A stretch of 64,000 nt of DNA, from positions 3,745,001 through 3,809,000 of the forward strand of contig NZ_CP137852.1 in assembly GCF_033547095.1 (NCBI RefSeq). Reading direction: 5' to 3'. The stretch comes from Sediminicoccus rosea. Its GTDB lineage: Bacteria; Pseudomonadota; Alphaproteobacteria; Acetobacterales; Acetobacteraceae. The position numbers and the translations under genes are program-made. The notes below the pieces were generated by a model. The model ran no database searches. It was not told where the DNA came from and worked only from the letters and a program-made list of their open reading frames with translations. Shown here piece after piece: positions 1 to 8,100 of the stretch. The stretch's first letter is position 1, and each line of letters begins with the position of its first letter.

Positions 1-444
1 ATCGGGCCGCGCCTTCGCCGCCTCGATCATCTGCGCCAGGGTGCGGAAGGGCGTGGAGGGATGCGCCGTCAGCGCATAGGGACAGGTGCCCAGCAGCGAG
101 CAGAAGGTGAAGGCCTCCATCACCCGGTAGGGCAGGCTCATCAACGTCTCATTGCCGGCCAGCGTATCATTCGCCAGCATCCAGGTGTGGCCGTCGGGCT
201 GCGCGCGCGCCGTCTCGGTCGAGGCGACGGAGCCCGAGGCGCCGGCGCGGTTGTCCACCACGACCGGCCGGCCGAGGATCTCCTGCAGGCGCGGCTGCAG
301 GATGCGCGCCACCGTGTCGTTCGAGCCGCCCGGCGGGAAGGGGATGATGATGCGGACCGGCCGCTCGGGCCAGGATTGAGCCCAGCTTCCCGTGGCCAGG
401 GCGGGACTCGCGAGCAGGGCGGTGATGGCGGAACGGCGCTGCAT
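1..444 (-). CDS. Bug/TctC-family tripartite tricarboxylate transporter substrate-binding protein, partial
   Basis: Periplasmic solute-binding protein of the Bug (TctC) family, cut by the window edge, so only the first 148 codons are present. The N-terminus MQRRSAITALLASPAL is a signal peptide. It is followed by WPERPVRIIIPFPPGGSNDT, the family's first ligand loop, and a VVVDNRAGASGSV block. It lies downstream of the lysR gene on the same strand, 52 bp away, so the regulator may control it. The ligand cannot be told from sequence; family members bind carboxylates. No TctA or TctB membrane subunit is visible in the window. Confidence 0.88.
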   Translation of the reverse strand, partial: MQRRSAITALLASPALATGSWAQSWPERPVRIIIPFPPGGSNDTVARILQPRLQEILGRPVVVDNRAGASGSVASTETARAQPDGHTWMLANDTLAGNETLMSLPYRVMEAFTFCSLLGTCPYALTAHPSTPFRTLAQMIEAAKARPD

Positions 445-496
445 GTTGGTTTCCCCGGTGTGACCGCGGCAGCAGATCACAGCCATGCGCGCCGCC

Positions 497-1360
497 TCAA
501 GCGGCTTGTGCGAAGCCCGCGCGGATCGCCTCGACCAGCGCCTTGCCGCCGGGCAGCAGCGGCGCCTCGCCCAGCGCCAGGAGAATTCCCATTTCGCCGA
601 GCGGCGGCAGGCCCTCCGCCTCCCCCATCCAGACCAGCCCCGGCGGCAGGCGCGTCGGCGTCGAGATGGTCAGCGCCAGGCCCGCCAGGGCCACAGCGAA
701 GCAGCCCGACTGCGTGGTGCTGTTGTAGCTGACGCGCACCCGCCGGCCCTCGCGCCCCAGCGCCTCCAGCGCGGCACGGCGCCAGGTGCAGCCGGGATGG
801 GCCGCGGCCAACGGCAGCGGGTCGCGCTTGTGCAGCGTGCTGCCCTGCGGGCCCACCCAGCGCAGCGGGCCGCGCCACACCTCCTCGCCATCGCGCCCAT
901 GGCCCTCGGTCAGCAGGGCGAGGTCCAGATGGCCGTGCTCCAGGCGTTGCGCGAGTTCCTCGGAACTCATGCAGAGCACATCCACCTCGATCCCCGGATG
1001 GGTGCGGGCGAAATGCGCGAGGATGCCGGGCAGCCATTGCAGGGCGTAGTCATCGGGGCTGCCCAGGCGCACCTGGCCGGTGAGTGCGGGCGCCCGGAAG
1101 GTGGTGATGATCTCCTCGTTCAGCGCCAGCAGGGTGCGGGCACGCTCCAGCAGCCAGGCGCCCTTGGGCGTGGGCTCCAGGCCGCGATGGCCGCGGCGCA
1201 GCAATTCCTCGCCCAGGATCTCCTCGAGGCGGCGCATCTGCATGGAGACGGCGGATTGGGTGCGGCCGATCTTCTCGGCCGTGCGGGTCACGCTCTCCCC
1301 CTCGGCGATGAGGACGAAGCTGCGGAGCAGTTCAGGGTCGAGGCCGGCGGGGAGGTTCAT
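497..1360 (-). CDS. LysR-family transcriptional regulator
   Basis: A 287-residue LysR-type DNA-binding regulator. Residues 1-65 form the winged helix-turn-helix, with the hallmark TAEKIGRTQSAVSMQMRRLE recognition segment. The rest is a periplasmic-binding-protein-like effector domain. The start at 1360 gives the usual spacing of the HTH from the N-terminus. It reads away from the DUF1127 gene and toward the Bug gene at the window edge. A CATCA-N7-TGATG palindrome eight bases upstream of the start suggests autoregulation. The inducer is unknown. Confidence 0.9.
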   Translation of the reverse strand: MNLPAGLDPELLRSFVLIAEGESVTRTAEKIGRTQSAVSMQMRRLEEILGEELLRRGHRGLEPTPKGAWLLERARTLLALNEEIITTFRAPALTGQVRLGSPDDYALQWLPGILAHFARTHPGIEVDVLCMSSEELAQRLEHGHLDLALLTEGHGRDGEEVWRGPLRWVGPQGSTLHKRDPLPLAAAHPGCTWRRAALEALGREGRRVRVSYNSTTQSGCFAVALAGLALTISTPTRLPPGLVWMGEAEGLPPLGEMGILLALGEAPLLPGGKALVEAIRAGFAQAA

Positions 1361-1367
1361 GTGGCAA

Positions 1368-1384
1368 CATCACGATAATTGATG
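1368..1384. promoter_or_regulatory. LysR-type binding palindrome upstream of the lysR gene
   Basis: Perfect 5-bp arms CATCA and TGATG flank a 7-bp AT-rich centre, which gives the T-N11-A pattern of LysR operators. It lies in the 104-bp gap between the divergent lysR and DUF1127 genes, just before the lysR start. Autoregulation, and possibly control of the divergent gene, is inferred. Confidence 0.5.
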
Positions 1385-1464
1385 TTCACCGTCAAGATTA
1401 GTCGTTTGAATGATGATTCCAGGGCTGGGATAACCCAAGGGCGCTTTCACCAAAGGAAAAGATC

Positions 1465-1695
1465 ATGTCCGCCCAGTTCAGCCCCCTTCCCTCCGCCCTG
1501 CGGCTTTCCGCGCGGTTCGGGACGCCGAAGGTCGGCCTTGGCTGGGTGACGTGGCTGGCCCGCTTCTGGCGCGCCTATGACACGCGCCGCCAATTGGCCG
1601 AGTTGGACCCGCATCTGCTGCGCGACATCGGCGTGACGCGGCTGGACGCGCAGCTCGAGGCCGCCCGCAAGCCCTGGGACATCCAGGGCGGCTGA
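1465..1695 (+). CDS. DUF1127 domain-containing small protein
   Basis: A 76-residue basic protein whose C-terminal half matches the DUF1127 (YjiS-like) motif: YDTRRQLAELDPHLLRDIGV followed by a LDAQLEAARKPW tail. Alphaproteobacterial DUF1127 proteins are small, and some bind RNA or affect phosphate and carbon metabolism; no specific role can be given here. A ribosome-binding site (AAGGAAAAG) lies seven bases before the ATG. It stands alone between lysR and the trypsin-like lipoprotein. Confidence 0.85.
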   Translation: MSAQFSPLPSALRLSARFGTPKVGLGWVTWLARFWRAYDTRRQLAELDPHLLRDIGVTRLDAQLEAARKPWDIQGG

Positions 1696-1703
1696 ACCCG
1701 GCC

Positions 1704-2510
1704 TCAGGGTCGGGGGGCGGTGCCGGCCAGCCGGCCCGCCGCCCACCCGGCCGCCTCCCGCCAGGGCCGATGGCGCATCGCCACCGCCGGCTGCTCCGGC
1801 GCGGCGGCGAGCGGAACGCCCAGGCGCTCCGCCTCGGCCATCGCCTCGCGGATGTCGAGGATGAAGACCTGCCGCCGTGCCCCCTCGGCCAGGCCGGCCA
1901 GGTCCATGCCGGTCAGGGCCGCGAGCAGCGGCGCGGCGCCCGGCTGCGGCAGGGCCGTGGTCAGCCCCATTACACGGCCGCTGCCATCCACCACGGGCCC
2001 GCCGGAAAATCCCATCAGCGCGCCGAGTCCCGCCGTGAAGCCGGGGCCGAAGCCGCGCATCTGCACATAGGGCCGCGCCACCCGCCCCTCGGCCAGGGCG
2101 CGCCCCAGTCCCTCGGGCCCGAGCGCCCAGACCGCCTCCCCCGTCACCGGCAATTCAGGCGCGAGCGGCGCCGGGCGCAGGAATCCCTCGGGCATGCGCA
2201 GCACGGCGAGGTCCATGCGCGGGCTGGCGGCGACCAGCCGGGCCGGCGCCTCGGCCAGCCCATCGGCCCGGCGCAGCGTGACCGGGCCACCCGCCTGGCG
2301 CAGCACATGGGCGTTGGTCAGGACGTGGCGGCCATCCACCGCGATCGCCGCACCCACGGTGACGCCGCCCGCCTGCAGGCTGGCCAGGCTGTCCCGCGCC
2401 ACCCGCGCGGCGGGCGTCCCCGCGGCCTGCTCCGCCGGCAGGGCGGCGCAGCCGGCCAGAAGCAGCAACCCCAGGAACATTCCGAGAAAGCGGCGCATGT
2501 TTTCCGGCAT
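1704..2510 (-). CDS. trypsin-like serine protease, predicted lipoprotein
   Basis: A 268-residue chymotrypsin-fold peptidase. A lipobox (LLLLAGC, Cys21) predicts export and lipid anchoring. The triad is visible as His68 in LTNAHV, Asp100 in MDLAVL and Ser169 in GFSGGPVV. Phe replaces the more usual Asn before the catalytic Ser. No PDZ domain follows, so it is shorter than DegP/HtrA proteases. ATG codons at 2510 and 2498 are both possible starts. The substrate is unknown. It reads away from imuA, with a 158-bp shared upstream region. Confidence 0.82.
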   Translation of the reverse strand: MPENMRRFLGMFLGLLLLAGCAALPAEQAAGTPAARVARDSLASLQAGGVTVGAAIAVDGRHVLTNAHVLRQAGGPVTLRRADGLAEAPARLVAASPRMDLAVLRMPEGFLRPAPLAPELPVTGEAVWALGPEGLGRALAEGRVARPYVQMRGFGPGFTAGLGALMGFSGGPVVDGSGRVMGLTTALPQPGAAPLLAALTGMDLAGLAEGARRQVFILDIREAMAEAERLGVPLAAAPEQPAVAMRHRPWREAAGWAAGRLAGTAPRP

Positions 2511-2624
2511 GGCAATGTTGCACCCGCGGTTCGATCTCCTTCAGATTGAGATGTAAAAATTAACAATTTCCGAAAGATGGACGTCGGACATGGAACTCCA
2601 AGACCCTGTCGCGGCACCCAAAGC

Positions 2625-2654
2625 TTGACCTGCGGGGGCGCCAGGGATTAGAAC
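2625..2654 (+). promoter_or_regulatory. predicted sigma-70 promoter of the imuA-imuB-dnaE2 cassette
   Basis: A -35 hexamer TTGACC (2625-2630) and a -10-like TAGAAC (2649-2654) are separated by 18 bp. The -10 overlaps the first half of the LexA operator, the usual arrangement for SOS repression. Transcription would start near 2661. Confidence 0.5.
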
Positions 2655-2665
2655 ATTTCAAGAAC
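2651..2665 (+). promoter_or_regulatory. LexA (SOS) operator upstream of imuA
   Basis: GAAC-N7-GAAC (second half-site at 2662-2665) is the exact alphaproteobacterial LexA box. It ends three bases before the first possible imuA start codon and overlaps the predicted -10. imuA cassettes are classic SOS targets in this class, so repression by LexA and induction by DNA damage is well supported. Confidence 0.85.
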
Positions 2666-2668
2666 AAC

Positions 2669-3436
2669 ATGCTGCTCTCCCCGCGCCCCTCCCCGCCCGA
2701 ACCCGAGACGCCCAGCCCGGCGGCGATGGACCGCGCCGCCCTGCTGGCGGGGCTGCGCGCGCGGATCGCCCGCTTCGATCCGGGGCTCGAGACCGGCCGT
2801 GCCACCCTGCCCCTCTCGCCCGAGCTGGACGCCCACCTCCCCTGGGGCGGCCTGCCGCTCGCCGGGCTGCATGAGGTGCTGGCGGCCGAGCCCGGGGCCG
2901 GCATGGGCTTCGCTGGCCTGCTGCTGGCCCGCGCCCAGGCGGCGCTGCCCGGCCGTTCCGTCCTCTGGATCGCCGATGAGCCGGATGCCTATCCGCCCGG
3001 CCTCGCCAGCCTGGGCCTTTCCGCCGCCAGCCTGATCCTGGTCCGCGCGCCCCGCCCGGCCGATGCGCTCTGGGCGGCCGAGGAAGGGTTGCGCTGCCCG
3101 GCCATCGCCGCCGCCCTGGTGATGAACGTGACGCCCGACCTCACCGCCGCGCGCCGCCTGCAACTTGCCGCCGAGACGGGGGGCGGCATCGGCCTGCTGC
3201 TGCGCGGCGAAGATGAGAGCCCCGGCCCCACCGCGGCGCTGACCCGCTGGCGCCTGGCGGCCCGGCCCAGCGAGGGTGGCTCGGTCCATCAGCTCGGTGA
3301 CCCGGCCTGGGAGATCGCGCTGCTGCGGGCGCGGGGCGGACGGCCGGGGGCCTGGGCGGGCGAGTGGGACGCGCTCAGGGGCGAATTGCGGGTGATGGGG
3401 GCGGCCGCGCCAAGCCGGCGGGCGTTGGGCGCATGA
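2669..3436 (+). CDS. imuA: ImuA, SOS mutagenesis accessory protein
   Basis: RecA/SulA-like protein that works with ImuB and the DnaE2 polymerase in damage-induced mutagenesis. The 255-residue frame shows the family's GGLPLAGLHEVLAAEPGAG segment (residues 51-69) and the VLWIADEPDAYPPGL segment (93-107), with a typical Arg-rich C-terminal tail. The first ATG (2669) sits three bases after the LexA operator and lacks a ribosome-binding site. The ATG at 2726 (MDRAALLAGL) matches where the family normally begins and may be the true start. It is the first gene of the imuA-imuB-dnaE2 cassette. Confidence 0.85.
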   Translation: MLLSPRPSPPEPETPSPAAMDRAALLAGLRARIARFDPGLETGRATLPLSPELDAHLPWGGLPLAGLHEVLAAEPGAGMGFAGLLLARAQAALPGRSVLWIADEPDAYPPGLASLGLSAASLILVRAPRPADALWAAEEGLRCPAIAAALVMNVTPDLTAARRLQLAAETGGGIGLLLRGEDESPGPTAALTRWRLAARPSEGGSVHQLGDPAWEIALLRARGGRPGAWAGEWDALRGELRVMGAAAPSRRALGA

Positions 3437-3459
3437 AAAGGGCACGAAAAGAGGCCTCC

Positions 3460-3489
3460 GGGGGCTGGGCCCGGGAGGCCCCAGCCCCC
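3460..3489 (+). repeat. perfect 10-bp inverted repeat in the imuA-imuB gap
   Basis: GGGGGCTGGG (3460-3469) and CCCAGCCCCC (3480-3489) flank a 10-base loop. An alternative hairpin (GGCCTCC with GGAGGCC) overlaps it. There is no T-run after it on the plus strand. It lies inside the 118-bp gap between imuA and imuB, and could attenuate or process the SOS transcript. Confidence 0.55.
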
Positions 3490-3554
3490 AATCCCTTCAA
3501 GGCACTGCGCGCCGCGGCCCGGAAAATCCATTTGTCCGAAAAGGCACATGGCGC

Positions 3555-4904
3555 ATGACGGGGCGGCGCGCTGCACGGACGCCGCGGCTGCCGCTCTTCG
3601 AGGCGGGGCCGCCAGTGGCACCGGCCCTCGCCCCCGCCACCGGGGAAGCCACCGGAACCCGCCGCTTCCTCATGCTGCACGGGCCAGGCCTGGCCTCCCC
3701 GCGCGCCGCCATCTGGGCGCTGCGCTTCTCCCCCCTCGTCGGCCTCTGGCGCGACGAAGGGCTGCTCATCGAGACCACCGGCCTGCCGGAGCCCGAACCC
3801 GCTTTGCTGGCCCGCGTGCTGGCGGCCTTCGAGACAGCCGGGCATCCGGCGCGGGGCTTGATCGGCGCTGCCCCCGCCGCGCTGGCCGCCCTGCTGCGCG
3901 CCGGCCTGCCCCCCCAGGTGCTGGACCCCATGCCCGATCTGGCACGCCTGCCGGTCAGCGCCCTCGCCCTGCCGGCCGAGGTGATCGCCGCCCTGCATCG
4001 CCTCGGCCTGCGCGAGGTGGCGGCGCTGGAGGCACAGCCGCGCGGCCCGCTGGCCCGGCGCTTCGGCCCCGCCATCGCACAGGAACTGGCGGCGCTGCGC
4101 GGCGCCATCGCCCCCTTCACCCCCATCCGCCCGCCGCCCCGCCACCGCGTGGCGCGGGACTGCCTTTCGCCGCTGGTCACCGCCCCAGGACTGGAGCGCG
4201 CCATCGGCGGGCTGATCGCGCAGCTTTGCGAGGGGCTGCTCGCCGCCGGCGAGGGCGCGCGGGTGCTGCGCCTCACCGCCTTCCGCGGCGATGCCTCCTG
4301 GCAGGAACTCCGCCAGGGCCTGGGCCAGGCGAGCCGCGAGCCCGCCCATCTGCACCGCCTGCTGGCCCGGCGCGTGGAGGAACTGCGGCCCGAACTGGGC
4401 TTCGAGCGCCTGGTCCTGGCGGCCGAGGTGACGGAGGCGCTTGCCCCCCGCCAGGCCGGATTGCCGGGCGAGGACACGGCGCCCGAGGAACTGGCCGCTC
4501 TGCTCGACCGGCTGGGGCAGCGGGTGAAGCTCTGGCGCCTCGCGCCCCATGCCTCGCATTGGCCCGAGCGCGCGCTGCGCCGCGTCAGCCCCTTCGCGAA
4601 GGTGGCCGAGTTCCAGCCGGCGTCACGCCCGGTGCGGCTGCTGCGGCGCCCCCTGGCGCTGGAGGCCGTGGCCCTGCTGCCCGATGCGCCCCCTTCCCTG
4701 CTGCGGCTGGGGCGGCAGAGCCACCGCATCCTGCGCGCCATGGGGCCGGAGCGGCTGGAGCCCGAATGGTGGAGCGGCCACGGCGCCCGCCCGCGCGACT
4801 ATTACCTGGTGCAGACCCAGGACGGCGCCCGCTGGTGGGTCTGCCGCAGCGGCGCCCCCGGCGCCGCGGACGCCAAGTGGTATCTGCATGGATATGTGTG
4901 TTGA
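3555..4904 (+). CDS. imuB: ImuB, Y-family polymerase-like protein (shortened N-terminus)
   Basis: Catalytically inactive Y-family polymerase homologue that bridges ImuA, DnaE2 and the sliding clamp. The 449-residue product has the family's FSPLVGLWRDEGLLIETTG strand, a helix-hairpin-helix-like stretch (LPAEVIAALHRLGLREVAAL), the little-finger region, and the characteristic C-terminal end (DYYLVQTQDGARWWVCRSG, then WYLHGYV). The polymerase domain is short: the RRFLML strand is followed almost at once by FSPLVGL, so about 60 residues normally lying between them are absent. The stop codon abuts the palindromic element at 4905. Confidence 0.85.
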   Translation: MTGRRAARTPRLPLFEAGPPVAPALAPATGEATGTRRFLMLHGPGLASPRAAIWALRFSPLVGLWRDEGLLIETTGLPEPEPALLARVLAAFETAGHPARGLIGAAPAALAALLRAGLPPQVLDPMPDLARLPVSALALPAEVIAALHRLGLREVAALEAQPRGPLARRFGPAIAQELAALRGAIAPFTPIRPPPRHRVARDCLSPLVTAPGLERAIGGLIAQLCEGLLAAGEGARVLRLTAFRGDASWQELRQGLGQASREPAHLHRLLARRVEELRPELGFERLVLAAEVTEALAPRQAGLPGEDTAPEELAALLDRLGQRVKLWRLAPHASHWPERALRRVSPFAKVAEFQPASRPVRLLRRPLALEAVALLPDAPPSLLRLGRQSHRILRAMGPERLEPEWWSGHGARPRDYYLVQTQDGARWWVCRSGAPGAADAKWYLHGYVC

Positions 4905-5139
4905 TGCCCTCAGACGCCGGGCGCCGGCTCTGCCGGCTTGGCTTCGCCGCGCCACGGGTGCGCCGGGCCATGGGTCCGGTTGGGCGGCGCCGGCCGCAGG
5001 CGCGGCCGGATTCTCGGAAGGAGCGCTGCTCATCCGAGCGCGGGAGCGCCCTCCGCGTATCCGCGCCGAATAGGCGCGGCGGAACGCTTCAGCGTTCCGA
5101 AGCCAAGCCGGCGGAGCCGGCGCCCGGCGCCTGAGGGCA
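4905..5139 (+). repeat. 235-bp palindromic repeat element filling the imuB-dnaE2 junction (copy A)
   Basis: The element starts on the base after the imuB TGA and ends on the first base of the dnaE2 ATG. Its 42-bp ends (4905-4946 and 5098-5139) are inverted repeats matching at 40 of 42 positions, with outer tips TGCCCTCAG and CTGAGGGCA. Inside the right half are three hairpins: 7-bp stems at 5061-5079 (loop GAATA) and 5081-5098 (loop TTCA), and a 6-bp stem at 5107-5121 (loop GGA). The bases TGA occur on both sides (4902-4904, 5140-5142), possibly a short target duplication. It encodes no protein and has no transposase. A related half-copy lies at about 15484-15580. Confidence 0.85.
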
Positions 5140-8100
5140 TGACATATGGCGAGCCCGCGGCGCTCTCGAACTTCTCCTTCCTGGAGGGGGCCTCGCATGC
5201 GCGGGAGCTGGTCGAGACGGCGCAGCGCCTGGGCCACTCGCTGATCGGCGTGGCGGACCGGCAGGGCTTCGCCGGCAGCGTGCAGGCCATGGTGGCGGCC
5301 GAGCAGGCGGGGCTGCGCTACCTGCTGGGTGTGCGGCTCACCTTGCTGGACGGCACGGAATACCTGGCCTGGCCCAGCGACCGCGCCGCCTATGGGCGGC
5401 TGACCGCCATGCTCTCGGCGGCACGGATGGAGGCGCCCAAGGGCGAATGCCCGCTGACGCGCGAGGCGCTGCTCGCCGCCGCACCCGGCCAGGCCCTGGC
5501 GCTGTTGGCCCCTCGCAAGCCCGACGCCGCCTTCGCCGCGCGGCTCCGGCGCGATGCGGCGGAGTTCGGCCGCGCGCTGGCGATGCCGCTCATGGTCGCC
5601 GCCCATCACCGCGCCATCGGCGATGACCGCGCGCGGCTCGATGCGCTGGCCGCCATGGGTGCCAGGCTGATCGCGGCCGGCGGCGTGCGCTACCACGTCC
5701 CGCAGCGGCGCCGGCTGGCCGATGTGCTGACCGCCATCCGCCTGGGCCGCCCCGTGGAGGAGCTCGGCCTGGACGCCGAGCCCAATGGCGAGGCCTGCCT
5801 CAAGCCGGAGGGCGAGTTGCGCCGCCTCTTCCAGGGGCATGAGGCGGCGGTGGATCGCGTGGCGGAGCTGGCGGAGGTCGCGCGGTTTTCCCTCCGCGAG
5901 CTCGCCTATGAATACCCGGATGAGATCCTCGACCCCGGCCGCACCCCGCAGCAGACGCTGGAAGCCCGCGTGGCCGAGGCCGAGCGCCGGATCTGGCCGG
6001 AAGGCACGCCGCCGAAGGTGGCGCGCCAGATCGCGCATGAACTCGCGCTGATCGCGAAGCTGAACTACGCGCCCTATTTCCTGACGGTGCACGAGATCGT
6101 GCGCTATGCGCGCTCGCGCGGCATCCTCTGCCAGGGGCGCGGCTCGGCGGCCAATTCGGCGGTGTGCTACGCGCTCGGCATCACCGCCGTGCCGCCCGAC
6201 AAGCATGACCTGCTCTTCGAGCGCTTCATCAGCGAGGCGCGCGACGAACCGCCCGACATCGACGTGGATTTCGAACATGAGCGGCGCGAGGAGGTGATCC
6301 AGCACATCTACGAACGCTACGGCCGCCACCGCGCGGCCATCGCCGCCACCGTGATCCGCTTCCGCGAGCGCAGCGCGATCCGCGAGGTGGGCAAGGCGCT
6401 GGGCCTGGATGAGGCGGTGACGGCGCCGCTCGCCAAGGCCGTCTGGGGGGCGGGCGACGCCACCTGGGCGGAGATCGCGGCCGAGCATGGGCTGGATGCG
6501 GAGGACCCGCGCCTCAAGCTCGCCTGCGAGCTGGCCGATGAGATCCAGGATTTCCCGCGCCACCTCGCCACCCATGTCGGCGGCTTCGTCATCACGCGCG
6601 GGCCGCTCACCGAGCTGTGCGTCGTGACCCGCGCGGCGATGGAGAACCGCCACACCATCGAATGGGACAAGGACGACATCGAGGCGCTGCGCATGCTGAA
6701 GGTGGATGTGCTGGGCCTGGGCATGCTGAGCTGCATCCGGCGCGGCCTGGCGCTGATCGGCAAGTCGGCGCTGACCGAAATCCCGCAGGACGACCCCGCC
6801 ACCTATGAGATGCTGAGCCGGGCGGACAGCCTCGGCGTCTTCCAGGTGGAGAGCCGGGCGCAGATGAACATGCTGCCGCGCCTGCGCCCGCGCGAGTTCT
6901 ACGACCTGGTGATCGAGGTCGCGATCGTGCGCCCGGGCCCGATCCAGGGCGACATGGTCCATCCCTATCTGCGCCGCCGCAATGGCGAGGAGGCGGTGGA
7001 GGTGCCGCCGGGATTGGAGGAGGTGCTGGGCAAGACGCTCGGCGTGCCGCTCTTCCAGGAGCAGGCGATGAAGATCGCGATCGTCGGCGCCGGCTTCTCG
7101 GCCACGCGCGCGGACCAGTTGCGGCGTGCCATGGCGACCTTCAAGCGCAACGGCCAGCTCCCGCAATTCCGCGCGGAGTTCCTCGAGGGCATGGCGCGCA
7201 ACGGCTATGACCCCGGCTTCGCCGAGCGCTGCTTCCGCCAGCTGGAAGGCTTCGGCACCTATGGCTTCCCGGAGAGCCATGCGGCGAGCTTCGCGCAGCT
7301 GGTCTACATCTCGGCCTGGCTGAAATGCCACCACCCGGCGGCCTTCGCGGCGGCGCTGCTGAACAGCCAGCCCATGGGCTTCTATGCGCCGGCGCAGATC
7401 ATCCGCGACGCGCGCGAGCATGGCGTGCGGGTGCGGCCGATCGATGTGACCATCAGCGAGTGGGACTGCACGCTGGAGGGGGAAGAGCTGCGCCTCGGCC
7501 TGCGCCAGGTGACGGGCCTTTCCGACAAGGTGGCCGGGCGCATCATGGCCGCACGCCCCTTCGCCGATTTCCGCGACCTGGTGCGGCGTGCGAGCCTGGA
7601 TCGGGGCGCGGTGGAGCGCCTGGCCGAGGCCGATGCGCTGCGGGGCCTGGGTCTCGACCGCCGCGCGGCACTCTGGGAAGCGGCGGCCGTCGAACACGCG
7701 ACAGCCCTCGCCGCCCCCATCACCGAGGCCGCGCCGCAACTCCCGCTGGCGACGGCGGGCGAGCGCGTGGTGCTGGATTATGCCGGCACCGGCCTGACCC
7801 TCGGCCCGCATCCGCTGGCGCTGCTGCGGGGTGAACTCGCACGGCGCGGCGCCGTCAGCACGCTGGACTACGCCCGCGCGCGGCAGGGGAAGTGGCTGCG
7901 CGTGGCGGGGCTCGTGCTGGTGCGGCAGCGGCCGGGCAGTGCCAAGGGCGTGATGTTCTTCACCATCGAGGATGAGCACGGCACGGCCAATCTCGTCCTC
8001 TTCCCCGACATCTCGCAGCGCTTCCGGCGCGAGGTGGTGGCGGCACGCCTGGTCATCGCCGAAGGGCGCCTGGAGCGCACCGAAGCGCATGTGCCCATCC

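Noticed and set aside
4938-5138. N-terminal extension of DnaE2 through the palindromic element.
   Set aside because: The frame is open but encodes repeat sequence; DnaE2 conservation begins at the ATG at 5139.
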